DNA of 64,000 nucleotides from a bacterium (GTDB lineage: Bacteria > Planctomycetota > JAFGQW01): NCBI GenBank assembly GCA_030426805.1, contig JAUHXU010000003.1, forward strand, positions 434,001 to 498,000, in the 5' to 3' direction. The translations under genes and the position numbers were made by a program. Every line of letters begins with the position of its first letter. Position 1 is the first letter of the stretch. The notes beneath the pieces were generated by a model that was given only the letters and a program-made list of their open reading frames with translations, ran no database searches and had not been told where the DNA came from. This document shows, piece after piece, positions 53,547-62,956 of this stretch.

Positions 53547-55034
53547 TCAGTGAATCCAGAGGGCCAGCGGGTTCGTGAGCCGACTGCCGACGAGCGCCTG
53601 CACGATGAACGGGGTCGGCGTCGGGAAGGCCGCCGGCAAGCGCACCGTCACGGTCGTGAAGCCGCCGGCGCCGATCGGACTCAGCGGAACGAGCGTGAAC
53701 GGATCGGGCACGACGAACATACCGGCGCCGAGGATCGTGGCCGCCGGCGTCCGCGGCGTCGCGCTCGGTGCGATCGCCGCGACGACCGGTGCGCCGGGCT
53801 GACCGACCACGCGGAGCGCAAACGGCATCGCCGGGCGCGGCTGACCGACGACGTAGAGGTGCATCGCACGCTCGTCGGCGCCGATGTCGGCGGTCCGCAC
53901 GCGACGGCGACGATCCCCTTCGAAGTCGACGGAGAAGGCGCTCTGCGTCGCATCGATCGCCGGCGACCCCACTCGCAGGTGGACGTCGTTCGAGCTCGGG
54001 TCGACGAACAACGGATCGGCCGACGACATCCCCGGCCCCCAATTGAGCGTCGACAACGGCGACGGCACCGAGACGCCCGCGAGGCCGCCGTCGACGATCG
54101 AGTCTCGAATCGACAGCACGCTCAGTGACGTTGCCAACTGCCCGAGCCCGATCTGCGCGCCGGCCGGTGCCTGGTTGCCCCAGAGGATCGAGCGATCGAT
54201 CACATGCGTCCCGCCGTCGATCAACGACACGCCACCACCCGAGTTTCCGGCGCGGTTGTAGGCGATCGTGCAGTGCGACATCGTGCTCACCCAACCGCTC
54301 GTCCACGAACGGAAGACGCCGCCGCCGTCCCGCCCGGCGCTGTTGCCGACGATGACGTTGTTGTCGCAATCGCAGTTCCACGGTTCGTAGTAGATCCCGC
54401 CGCCATCGCGCCCGGCCGTGTTGCCGACGATCGTGTTCTCGAAGATGTCGCAGCCCCAGTTGCCGCCGTTGAAGTGGATGCCGCCGCCGTCGAGCGACGC
54501 GTAGTTGCCGGCGATCACATTGCGGTAGACCTGCGTCCACCCGCCCGACTGCCCGCCGCTGATGCCGCCGCCCACGATCGCCCAGTTGTTCGCGATCGTG
54601 TTGCCGACGATGTGAAACGCCCCACCACCGGCATCGATGCCGCCGAGCCCGTTGCCATGGATCCGGTTGTTCCGAATCACGCCGGTCCCGCAGTAGGTCA
54701 ACTCCACGCCGTAACGACCGTTCGTGATCGTGAACCCGTCGATCACGACCGCGTTGACGCAATCGACGCGTATCGGGCTCTGGCCGCCGCCGTCGATCGT
54801 CGTCAGGAACGCACCGGCCGAACTGCGCAGCACGAGGTCCTTGTTGATGTAGACGCTCTCGTTGTAGCGCCCCGGCGCGACGACGATCGTGTCGCCGGCC
54901 GGTGCCGCGGCGAGGACCGCGCGCTGGATCGTCGGATACGGCCTCGGGACGTGCAGCGTCGTTTGGGCGCCGACGCTCGTGATGCCGAGAACGCCCCAGA
55001 GCGCCACGACGAGCGCGAGTGTTCGACCACGCAT
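53547..55034 (-). CDS. Secreted right-handed parallel beta-helix protein with shared C-terminal module
   Basis: 495 residues from the ATG at 55034, with GGAGG seven bases upstream. A signal peptide (about 1-23) leads into a beta-helix: TTLHVPRPYPTIQRAVLAAA, DTIVVAPGRYNESVYINKDL, FTITNGRYGVELTYCGTGVI and repeated GNxAGRDGGGI turns up to about residue 290. The segment VGSPAIDATQSAFSVDFEGD, RTADIGADE is the polymorphic outer-membrane/choice-of-anchor region known from such proteins. The last 100 residues (PRPAMPFALRVVGQPGAPVV to QALVGSRLTNPLALWIH) match the C-terminal module of neighbouring secreted proteins. It may be a surface adhesin or polysaccharide lyase-like protein; no catalytic residues are evident. 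Confidence 0.84.
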   Translation of the reverse strand: MRGRTLALVVALWGVLGITSVGAQTTLHVPRPYPTIQRAVLAAAPAGDTIVVAPGRYNESVYINKDLVLRSSAGAFLTTIDGGGQSPIRVDCVNAVVIDGFTITNGRYGVELTYCGTGVIRNNRIHGNGLGGIDAGGGAFHIVGNTIANNWAIVGGGISGGQSGGWTQVYRNVIAGNYASLDGGGIHFNGGNWGCDIFENTIVGNTAGRDGGGIYYEPWNCDCDNNVIVGNSAGRDGGGVFRSWTSGWVSTMSHCTIAYNRAGNSGGGVSLIDGGTHVIDRSILWGNQAPAGAQIGLGQLATSLSVLSIRDSIVDGGLAGVSVPSPLSTLNWGPGMSSADPLFVDPSSNDVHLRVGSPAIDATQSAFSVDFEGDRRRRVRTADIGADERAMHLYVVGQPRPAMPFALRVVGQPGAPVVAAIAPSATPRTPAATILGAGMFVVPDPFTLVPLSPIGAGGFTTVTVRLPAAFPTPTPFIVQALVGSRLTNPLALWIH

Positions 55035-55096
55035 TTCACCACCTCCTATGCCCCGCATTCTCCGACACGGGTGCATGCCGCGCAACGCCCCGGCCG

Positions 55097-55102
55097 TATA
55101 AT
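55097..55102 (+). promoter_or_regulatory. Consensus -10 TATAAT seven bases before the start codon
   Basis: TATAAT, then CGGCGCG, then the ATG at 55110: the clearest leaderless-promoter arrangement in the window. No ribosome site precedes the ATG. Confidence 0.62.
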
Positions 55103-55109
55103 CGGCGCG

Positions 55110-57581
55110 ATGTACGCCAGACTGCTCCTCGCCGTGCTGCTCACGGCCCTGCCCGCGGCCGCGCAGACCGGCCACCGCCTGATCGCCAACGGCAACCGCT
55201 TCCTGCTCGAAGATCGGGCGACGGCGGTGAAGCGGCCGTTCGAGATGTGGACGACGCGGCTCGCGAACGCGTTCGTGACGCAGTCGTTCGCCGATCGCGT
55301 GATCGCCGCACTCGACGACTACATGCGCTACGGCGTGAACACGGTCTGCGTGTCGATCCAGGGCGGCGAACTCGGGCCGGGCAACAACGCGCTCTACCCG
55401 TCGACGCTGAACGCCGACGGCACCCTCGATCTCGCGAGCCCGGTGTGGGCTCGGCTCGACCGGTTCCTCGACGAGACCGATCGGCGCGGGATGGCCGTCA
55501 ACGTGATGATCTGGTATCACCGCCGCGCGATCGAGGTGCCCGACGACACGAACGCGCTGGCCGCGACGCGCGCGGTCGCCGCGTGGCTGCGCGCAACGGG
55601 CCACGAGCACTACGTCTACGACGTCGCGAACGAGTTCGACCACAACGCCTACCGGTTCCCGGACAACGGGCCGAAGCGACCGCTGTTCAGCACGCTCCAG
55701 GGCGCGCTCGCGCTCGTGCACGCGGTGCAACAGACGGACCCCGGTCGACCGGTCGGCGTGAGCCCGCTCGGCCAGCTCTTCTGCCCGAGCGGCACGCTGC
55801 TCACCGCGCCCGGCCAGCCGTTCGTGCAGGCCGACGTGATCTACAACCACGGCTGGGCGGTCGACCCGCTGAACACCGCGGCCTACCGCTTCAACGTCTG
55901 GCCGACGAACCCGAGCGCGTTCCCACTGATCAACAACGAGTTCTTCACGCAGCTCGGCTACGAACTCCGGCCCTATCAGAATCCGCGGACGAACGTGCTC
56001 AGCTACGGTCACTGGGACGCGACCACGACGCAGCGATACATCGCGGAGCTCGCGACCGTGCGCGGTTTCGGCGGCGCCCCGAACGTCTTCTCGCACTTCC
56101 AGCAATACGCGCCGCCGTTCGGCGTCGAGCCGGAAGCCGAGGTCGGGCCGGCCGGCACGCAACCCGAGAGCACGTTGACGCCGAACGAGCCGAGCATGCA
56201 CTGGATGTTCGACGCGATCGCCGGGCTGCGCGGCTTCGCGGGGTTGCCGTTCTTCCTCGACATGGACGCGCACACCGGCGGCCTCGAGACCGCGCTCGCC
56301 GGCACGTGGACGATCGCCGGGGGCGAACTCGCGCAGACCGACACGAACGCCACGCCGGCATGGGCGCGGATCGCCGCCGACGACGGCGAGTGCGAGGTCG
56401 CGTTCGACGTGCGGTGGATCGCCGCGCCGGGGGCGACCGGGTCGGCAGGCATTCGCGTCGGTGACGAGACGCCGGTCGGTGACGCGTGGGCGGCCGACGT
56501 GTTGCGCGATCGCCTGCGCCTCGTGCGCGGTGCATCGATGACGACGCTCGCGCATGTGCCGCGTGCGACGAGTCGCTATGCGTTCCGGATGCGCCGCGGG
56601 CGCGTGCAACTCGATGTGGACGGCGTGACCGCGATCGACGTCGCTGGCGCACCGGTCGGCGCCGACCAGAATCTGCTGCTCGTGACCGGCGGCGCTGCGG
56701 CGGCGTTCGACAACGTGCGGCTGACGCCGTTTCGCGACACCGATTTCGAGGACGGGACGAGCGGGGCATGGCAGGTGCAGACCGGCGCGTGGTCGGTCGT
56801 GCCGCGGCCCGGCGTGCCGGCGGAACGCGTGTGGGAGTCGACCGCACCTGGATTCGCCGCCGACGCGCGCCTGTTCGCTGACGTGCGCGTGGACGTCCGC
56901 GCGGACATCGCGGCCGCGACCGGCGCGCTCGGGATCCGGTGGCGCGCTGCCGACGCGACCGACGCGGCGAGCGACGGATACGCGCTGTTCGTCGCGCCGA
57001 ACGGCGACGTGCGGCTCGAGCGCACGCTCGCGTCGGTGACGACGACGCTGGCCACCGCGCGCCCGACGATCACGCCCGCCGACGTCGCGATCACCGTCGT
57101 CGCCGAGGGCGCGCGCATCGCGGTGCGCATCGACGGCGTCACCGTGCTCGACGTGATCGACCCGTCGCCGACCGCACCGGTTCGCGGGGCGCTACAGCTC
57201 GTCGCGCCGACCGGCACGACCCGCGTCGACGACGTGTTCGTCGCACTCGGCCCCGACCGCTTGCCGGAAGCGCGCTACACGCCCGCGGCCGGCCCGGCGT
57301 TCGCGAAGGGATCGACGTTCGAGTTCACCGACCCCGACGGCTTGAACGACGTCGCGTTCCTCGCGTTCGCGCTCGCGCCCGGCACGCAGACGTTCGTCGA
57401 CCTGACCGTGTTGATGCACCCCGCGTTCAACCTGTTCTCGTTCGCCCCCACCGCGGACGGCCGCGGTTACCGTTTCCGCTCCCTCGTCGACGTCCCCGTC
57501 ACGAACGGCCCCTGGCGCATCCGCCTCACGACCCGCGACCGCGCGGGGCAGACGGCCGTGCGCATCTTCTCGATCGGATAG
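55110..57581 (+). CDS. Secreted GH5-like glycoside hydrolase with two jelly-roll modules
   Basis: 823 residues from the ATG at 55110. The signal peptide (about 1-19, ending LPAAAQ) precedes a TIM-barrel: FADRVIAALDDYMRYGVNTV, WARLDRFLDETDRRGMAVNV and MIWYHRRAI. A probable acid/base Glu falls in VYDVANEFDHN (about 175) and a probable nucleophile in PLINNEFF (about 277), as in clan GH-A. Two beta-sandwich modules of the 3-keto-disaccharide-hydrolase/LamG type follow (about 405-560, GTWTIAGGELAQTDTNATPA; about 565-720, GAWQVQTGAWSVVPRPG), then a C-terminal beta domain. It probably hydrolyses a plant or algal polysaccharide outside the cell; the substrate is not predictable. Confidence 0.78.
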   Translation: MYARLLLAVLLTALPAAAQTGHRLIANGNRFLLEDRATAVKRPFEMWTTRLANAFVTQSFADRVIAALDDYMRYGVNTVCVSIQGGELGPGNNALYPSTLNADGTLDLASPVWARLDRFLDETDRRGMAVNVMIWYHRRAIEVPDDTNALAATRAVAAWLRATGHEHYVYDVANEFDHNAYRFPDNGPKRPLFSTLQGALALVHAVQQTDPGRPVGVSPLGQLFCPSGTLLTAPGQPFVQADVIYNHGWAVDPLNTAAYRFNVWPTNPSAFPLINNEFFTQLGYELRPYQNPRTNVLSYGHWDATTTQRYIAELATVRGFGGAPNVFSHFQQYAPPFGVEPEAEVGPAGTQPESTLTPNEPSMHWMFDAIAGLRGFAGLPFFLDMDAHTGGLETALAGTWTIAGGELAQTDTNATPAWARIAADDGECEVAFDVRWIAAPGATGSAGIRVGDETPVGDAWAADVLRDRLRLVRGASMTTLAHVPRATSRYAFRMRRGRVQLDVDGVTAIDVAGAPVGADQNLLLVTGGAAAAFDNVRLTPFRDTDFEDGTSGAWQVQTGAWSVVPRPGVPAERVWESTAPGFAADARLFADVRVDVRADIAAATGALGIRWRAADATDAASDGYALFVAPNGDVRLERTLASVTTTLATARPTITPADVAITVVAEGARIAVRIDGVTVLDVIDPSPTAPVRGALQLVAPTGTTRVDDVFVALGPDRLPEARYTPAAGPAFAKGSTFEFTDPDGLNDVAFLAFALAPGTQTFVDLTVLMHPAFNLFSFAPTADGRGYRFRSLVDVPVTNGPWRIRLTTRDRAGQTAVRIFSIG

Positions 57582-57715
57582 CGATGACCAACGCCCTGAC
57601 CGCACCCGTGGCACCGACCCCGATCGCCACCTCCACGGCGGCTTCGAGACCCGCGTCGTGACCCAGGTCTGGGCCTTCGGGGCGACGGGGCAGGGGTAGC
57701 CGGGCACGCGGGCCA

Positions 57716-60223
57716 TCAGTAGATCCAGAAGCTCTCCGTGTTGGAGACCGACTGGATGCCCAGCGGCGCGCTCGGCTTGAACGTCACGAACGCCGAGTGG
57801 ACGACGACGCCGGCGAGGGCCGGGACGTTCGGAATCCGCAGCGACGCCTGGCCGAGCCCCTGCGCATCGAGCGTGCCCGTGTAGCCGACGAACGTTCCGG
57901 GCAGCGTGCCGCTCACGGAGAGCGCGAGTAGCGGATCGGGGCTCAACCCCAGCGGCCGCGCACCGATCGGAATCGGGCCGGTGCCGAGTGACGAGCCGAG
58001 CTGGTAGGGAAGGCCGGGCTCGTCGTTGATGACGAGCGTCATCGTCGCGCCGGGTCGCGGCGTTCCGGTGACCGTCAGTTCAGTAAGAGCGACCTTCGCC
58101 GCAAACGTGTCCTGGCGCCCCCAGCCGTTAAACGTCAGGTCCGGACCGACGCGCACCGGAAACTGTGCCTCGGTAGCCATGGTACCGCCCACGATGTAGA
58201 TCCGGTTTCCGAGAGGATCGGTCGCGACGTGGGTCGCCCCGTCGGCCAAAGGGCTGCCTACAAAGGTGCTGTACTCGAGCGCCGCGCCGGTCGGATCGAC
58301 CCGTGCGATATATGCGTCACCCCCGCCGTTGTTCGGCGTCACGGCCGGCCCGATTGCCGGGAAGTCCTGACTGGCTGTTCCGCCGGCGACCGTCGCGCGT
58401 CCGATCGCATCGACGGCAATCCCAACGGCATTGTCGGGCCCGACCCCACCGAGGTAGCCAAGATACTCCCAGCCACTGCCGTCTGCACGAAGCCGCCCAA
58501 CGAAGCCTTCGCCATCGTTGCTATGGGTCAGGTCCGGGCCAACCCGGACCGGAAAGGTGTGCTCGTCACTCAGCGTCCCGCCGCACAGGTAGGCCCGGCC
58601 GAGGCGATCGACGGCGACGGCGCTGACGGTAGCCCCGAACCTCCCGCCGATGTAGCCGCAATAGTCGAGTCCGCTCGCATCGGGTTTCACCTTCGCGATG
58701 AACGAGTCGGGAAAGTTCGGCGAGTTGTACGTGAGATCCGGCCCGACAGCGACCGGGAACCCATCGTTCTCGGTGCTCAGGGTTCCGCCAACGACGTAGG
58801 CAGCGCCATCGCCACCGACCGTGACTCCGACTGTCCAGTCCCTTTTCGACCCGCCGAGGTAGCTACAGTAGTCGAGCCGCTTCCCGTCAGACGCTACCCT
58901 TGCGACAAACCCGTCCACGTAGCCCCCCGGAGACGGGTCGCGCAAGAACGGCCCGACCTTCACCGGGAAGGTCCCATCGTCGCTCTCGGTGTTGCCAACG
59001 ACGAAGGCGACGCCAGCGACGTCGACGGCGACATCGATGAGTCGATCGCCCAGAGCCCCGCCGAGATAGCCGCAGTACACGAGGCCGGTCCCGTCGGGTC
59101 GGACCTTTGCGATGAACCCGTCGCCGGTCTGCAACGGCGCACCGATGTCGTTCTGCGTCAGATCCGGACCGACCGCGACCGGGAAATTTGACTCGAGGCT
59201 GTCGGTCGCTCCGACGACGTAGGCGGCGCCCGCCGCATCCACCGCGACCCCATGCCCAACGTCGCTACCTAGGCCGCCGATGTAACCGAGGTAGACAACT
59301 CCGGTCCCGTCGGGCCCTATTCTTGCGACAAACGCGTCCGGGTTCGGTGCGAGGTTCGGCGGTGGCCTGAAGCTGTTGAACGTGAGATCCGGGCCGACCG
59401 TGACCGGAATCTTCGTCTCGTCGAGGTTCGTGTATCCGGTGAGGTAGAGCGCGCCGTCCGGGCCAACTGCGATGTCCTCGATGTTGGCCAGCCCGAAGAG
59501 GTAGCCGCAGTAGACGAGCACCGGCGGGTCGATCACGAGCGGTCGCGTGCGGTCGTAGTCACCGAGCGTGAACGCGATCTCGCAGCCGGCTGGCGTTTCG
59601 ATCAGGTCGAGCGTCGCCTCGACGGGCACGCGTGCCCCGCCATCACAGGCCGGCTGGAACACGACCGGCGGCCCCTCCTCGATCTCGCCAGCAGGCGTCA
59701 CCACACGCAGACCACCCGCGTCGGTGCGCTCGACGCGCTCGGCGCCCTCGTACCGAAAGCGCGCCTGCGCCGGGTCCGCGCCTGGGTGGACAATGACGTC
59801 GTACTTGAGCCGCCCGTTCTCGAGCGCGTAGACGACATCGATCCCGGGCCAGACCTCGCGGTAGACGACGCGCTCGTACGTCCGGAGCCCGGTCTGGGAG
59901 TCATCACCGCCGCGGAAGTAGCTCACGACCGTCTCGGCCTGCGCCTCGCCTTCCGGGGTGACATCCGCCCCGTCGACGAACGAGAAACGCACGGTCCACG
60001 CGGGCTCCCCGGCGAGCCGGAACGTCACGCCGCCAGCCGTGAACAGTACCGTCCGGCCCCCGGCCTCGACGTGGAAACGCACGGCCGGCCCGTAGCGCCC
60101 TCGGCTCTCGACGAACGGCACCGGCAGCCCGCGAACCACCGCCTCCGCCTTCGCACGCGACACCGGCTGGGCAACCACCGCGCTCGCGAGAAACACGAGC
60201 ACCAACGCGCAAACTCGACCCAT
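57716..60223 (-). CDS. Secreted SBBP beta-propeller protein (paralogue A) with shared C-terminal module
   Basis: 835 residues from the ATG at 60223, with GGAGG seven bases upstream. Signal peptide to about residue 19, then a DUF7948-like domain (VPFVESRGRYGPAVRFHVEA, YREVWPGIDVVYALENGRLK, TLGDYDRTRPLVIDPPVLVY). From about 245 to 700, seven SBBP-type repeats are each about 60 residues, with the consensus DAFVAKVxPDGTGLxYxGYLGG...GIAVDxxGxAYVxGxTxS..FPVxVGPDLTxN. The recurring VGPDLT(Y/F)N step is unusual and very regular. The last 120 residues are the shared module (TPRPGATMTLVINDEPGLPY through PALAGVVVHSAFVTF). It is a tandem paralogue of the next gene. Confidence 0.85.
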   Translation of the reverse strand: MGRVCALVLVFLASAVVAQPVSRAKAEAVVRGLPVPFVESRGRYGPAVRFHVEAGGRTVLFTAGGVTFRLAGEPAWTVRFSFVDGADVTPEGEAQAETVVSYFRGGDDSQTGLRTYERVVYREVWPGIDVVYALENGRLKYDVIVHPGADPAQARFRYEGAERVERTDAGGLRVVTPAGEIEEGPPVVFQPACDGGARVPVEATLDLIETPAGCEIAFTLGDYDRTRPLVIDPPVLVYCGYLFGLANIEDIAVGPDGALYLTGYTNLDETKIPVTVGPDLTFNSFRPPPNLAPNPDAFVARIGPDGTGVVYLGYIGGLGSDVGHGVAVDAAGAAYVVGATDSLESNFPVAVGPDLTQNDIGAPLQTGDGFIAKVRPDGTGLVYCGYLGGALGDRLIDVAVDVAGVAFVVGNTESDDGTFPVKVGPFLRDPSPGGYVDGFVARVASDGKRLDYCSYLGGSKRDWTVGVTVGGDGAAYVVGGTLSTENDGFPVAVGPDLTYNSPNFPDSFIAKVKPDASGLDYCGYIGGRFGATVSAVAVDRLGRAYLCGGTLSDEHTFPVRVGPDLTHSNDGEGFVGRLRADGSGWEYLGYLGGVGPDNAVGIAVDAIGRATVAGGTASQDFPAIGPAVTPNNGGGDAYIARVDPTGAALEYSTFVGSPLADGATHVATDPLGNRIYIVGGTMATEAQFPVRVGPDLTFNGWGRQDTFAAKVALTELTVTGTPRPGATMTLVINDEPGLPYQLGSSLGTGPIPIGARPLGLSPDPLLALSVSGTLPGTFVGYTGTLDAQGLGQASLRIPNVPALAGVVVHSAFVTFKPSAPLGIQSVSNTESFWIY

Positions 60224-60300
60224 CGTGGCACCTCCATCCTTGCACTCTACCCGTCCCGCGAGACACGCGGAAGAGAGGCGACCGCCGCCGCGTATGCCGC

Positions 60301-62685
60301 CTACGGCACGATCGTCGTCGGGGTGGCGTTCGAGATCGACTTGATGCCGCCGGGGTGGCCCGGCGCGAACGTCAGGAAGGCGGTGAACAGGTTCACGCCG
60401 ACGAGCGCGGGGAACGGCGGCAGCACGATCGTCGACGTCCACTGGCCGTTCGCCGGCACCGTGCCCGCGTAGCTCCGGAACACACCCGGCAACGTCCCGT
60501 CGACCGACACCTGCAACACGCCGTCGGGAGACAGATCGACGCGCCGCTGCCCCGGCAGCGTGATCGGGCCACCGCCGAGCGCGGTGCCGACCTGGAACGG
60601 CAAACCGACGTCCTCCGACGCGACACAGTCGATCGCGATCGACGCACCGGGCCTCGCAGCGAGCGGCGTTGCCGCGACGGTCTGGCCGACCTTCGTCAGG
60701 AAGCTCCCCTGCAATTGGCTGCCGTAGAGAAGGTTCGGACCCACGCGAACCGGGAACGTGCCACTGCTTCGCGTGACGCCGGCCACGTGCACCGCGCCGG
60801 TCGGACCGAGGGCGACCGCATGCGCGGAATCGACGTGATGGCCGCCGAGATACCCGCCGTACTCAACGTGGCCACCGTCTTGGGCGATCCGCAGCAGCAC
60901 CGCGTCCGGCGCTACCGCGATCGCCCCCGACAACGCACCACCGACCGGGTAAGGCGGCGTGGCGATTACGTTGCCGGCGACCGACACGCGACCGCTCGTA
61001 TCGACGGCCAGCGCGAGTGGCGCGACACCGCCGAGGAAACCCGAATAGTCGAACCCGCTTCCGTCGGGCTTGATCTTCGCGAGGTAGCCGTCGCCGCGTT
61101 GGCTCGGCGGAACCGCTGCTCTCGGCCACGGCCCGCGGACGATCGGAAACGTCGCCTCGTCACTCTGGGTCTGGCCGCATACGTACGCGGCGCCCTGTCG
61201 GTCGACGACGATTCGCGCAGTCCACTCGTCGAGTGCGCCACCGACGTAGCCGGCGTAGTGGATCGTGCCGCTGGTGCCGTCGACTTTCATCACGAACGCG
61301 TCGAACACCCCCTGCAGCGTTGTCATCGGACCGATCATGACGGGGAACGAACGCTCATCGCTCAGGGTCCGCCCCACGACGTAGGCATCACCCGCGGCGT
61401 CGACGTCGACGTCCGTGCAGTATTGGATCGCCGGCCCGGCGCCGCCGATGAAGCCGGAGACGAGCAAGGAACGACCGTCGGGTGCCACCTTCGTCAGCGT
61501 CCCGGGCGCAGGTCCGGGCATCGTGGTTTGCGGCCCCCCGCGCGTCGGGTAGTCGGGACTGTCCGTCTGCCCGGCAATCCACAACGCGCCCATGCCGTCG
61601 ACCGCGACGCCGCGCACGCCCTCGACCTGAGTGCCTCCGACGTACCCGCAGTAGCGTATGGACTGGCCGTCCAGTGACAACTTGCAAACAAACGCGTCGA
61701 GGCCGCCACCCGCGTACACAAGCGACGGGCCCGCGCGCACCGGGAAACTCTGCTCGTCGGAACTCGTGTTGCCCGCCGCGTAGACACCGGTCGCATCCAC
61801 GGCCACGCCGGTGACGATCGATCCCTTCGCCCCGGAGACGTAGGTGATGAAGTCGAACGCCGTGTAGTCGGGCCGCACCTTGGCGACGACCCCTTGCAAC
61901 ATTAGGGCCGCGTCCAGAACGGCGCCGCCGACGTAGACCGCACCCGTCGCGTCGACGGCGATGTCCTGCAGCGACGTCATGTTCGGAATCAGGTGGCCGC
62001 TCGCGACGATGAACGCCGGGTCGATCACGAGCGTGCGCGACCGGTCGTAGTCGCCGACCGCGAATCCGACCTCGTCCGTCGCATCGCTCGCGAGCGCGAA
62101 CGCCGATGCGACCGGCACGCGTTCGGTGCCTTGCCATGAGACCGGCGCCGGGTCGGTGCGTTCGGTGTCGCCGCCGATGTGCAGCGAACCGTGGGCGCCC
62201 ACGGCCAGCTGCGCGCCGACCCAGCGCATCCGGATCGCACGCGGGTCCGCACCGGGCGCGACGTGGAACTCGTATTTCACCTCGCCGCGCGCGCCGTGGA
62301 GCACGAGGTCGATGCCCGGCCACAACTCGGCGTAGCGGATCCGCTCGAACGTCGGGACGCCGGTGCGCCAGTCGGGCTCCCGGCCGATCAGGTAGTTCAC
62401 GCGGGTCGGGAGCGCCGCCTCGGGAGTCGCGTGTGCTGCCGCGCTCGAGCCGGGGAACTCGACGCGCAAGTCGGCGCGCCCGTGCTCGCGGAAGACGATC
62501 GCGCCATCCTTGATGAGCACCGCGCCCGTGGTGTGATCGACGTGGTAGCGCACCGACGCCTCGTGGCGATCGCGGTTCTCGACGAAGAACACCGGGATCC
62601 CGGTCGGGGCGGACTGGGCGGCTGCAGTCGCGCCGACGAACATCGCGGCGAACACGAGCCCGGCGCGCGTACGTCGACTCCGCAT
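60301..62685 (-). CDS. Secreted SBBP beta-propeller protein (paralogue B) with shared C-terminal module
   Basis: 794 residues from the ATG at 62685, with a full AGGAGGT ribosome site six to seven bases upstream. A signal peptide (about 1-23) is followed by a DUF7948-like domain (IPVFFVENRDRHEASVRYHV, IRYAELWPGIDLVLHGARGE, VGDYDRSRTLVIDPAFIVAS). Six propeller repeats follow, in the style of the upstream paralogue but with a looser form of the VGPDLT step (RAGPSLVYAG, MIGPMTTLQG, RVGPNLLYGS). It ends in the shared module (ARPGASIAIDCVASEDVGLP through PALVGVNLFTAFLTF). A 77-base gap separates it from paralogue A; they probably arose by tandem duplication. Confidence 0.85.
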   Translation of the reverse strand: MRSRRTRAGLVFAAMFVGATAAAQSAPTGIPVFFVENRDRHEASVRYHVDHTTGAVLIKDGAIVFREHGRADLRVEFPGSSAAAHATPEAALPTRVNYLIGREPDWRTGVPTFERIRYAELWPGIDLVLHGARGEVKYEFHVAPGADPRAIRMRWVGAQLAVGAHGSLHIGGDTERTDPAPVSWQGTERVPVASAFALASDATDEVGFAVGDYDRSRTLVIDPAFIVASGHLIPNMTSLQDIAVDATGAVYVGGAVLDAALMLQGVVAKVRPDYTAFDFITYVSGAKGSIVTGVAVDATGVYAAGNTSSDEQSFPVRAGPSLVYAGGGLDAFVCKLSLDGQSIRYCGYVGGTQVEGVRGVAVDGMGALWIAGQTDSPDYPTRGGPQTTMPGPAPGTLTKVAPDGRSLLVSGFIGGAGPAIQYCTDVDVDAAGDAYVVGRTLSDERSFPVMIGPMTTLQGVFDAFVMKVDGTSGTIHYAGYVGGALDEWTARIVVDRQGAAYVCGQTQSDEATFPIVRGPWPRAAVPPSQRGDGYLAKIKPDGSGFDYSGFLGGVAPLALAVDTSGRVSVAGNVIATPPYPVGGALSGAIAVAPDAVLLRIAQDGGHVEYGGYLGGHHVDSAHAVALGPTGAVHVAGVTRSSGTFPVRVGPNLLYGSQLQGSFLTKVGQTVAATPLAARPGASIAIDCVASEDVGLPFQVGTALGGGPITLPGQRRVDLSPDGVLQVSVDGTLPGVFRSYAGTVPANGQWTSTIVLPPFPALVGVNLFTAFLTFAPGHPGGIKSISNATPTTIVP

Positions 62686-62739
62686 CGGCGACCTCCTCTC
62701 ACGCTTCCCTGGCGTCAGGCTATCACGCACGCGGGTTCC

Positions 62740-62913
62740 GTGCGCTTGGCGGCGCGGATCTGCACCCTGCGGGGGTGATCGGCGCGCTTGGCGGGGCGAT
62801 CTTGCACCGAAGGGGCTTGGGCCGGGTCGATTCGGGGGTGTTTGGGTGCAGGATCGGGCCACGAAGCGCGGGTTTGGCGGGGATGGGGGCAGAATGGGGC
62901 CGCCAAGCGCATC
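62740..62913. repeat. Four-copy, 27-base interspersed repeat in head-to-head pairs
   Basis: Two direct copies start at 62740 and 62782 (core GCGCTTGGCGG at 62742-62752 and 62784-62794) and each ends in a (A)TC(T)TGCACC tail. Two inverted copies lie at 62844-62870 and 62885-62913; the last has CCGCCAAGCGC at 62900-62910. Spacing within each pair is close to 41 bases. The arrangement resembles paired REP/BIME elements. I did not see further copies in this window. Confidence 0.6.
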
Positions 62914-62956
62914 GGAAGGACCGGCGGCGGGAAATCCGGATTCTCCCTTGTCGAGT

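Noticed and set aside
62782-62809. Sigma-54 promoter within the repeat array (TTGGC followed by TTGCAC)
   Set aside because: The GG and GC doublets are 12 bases apart instead of the obligatory 10, and the motif is part of a four-copy repeat.
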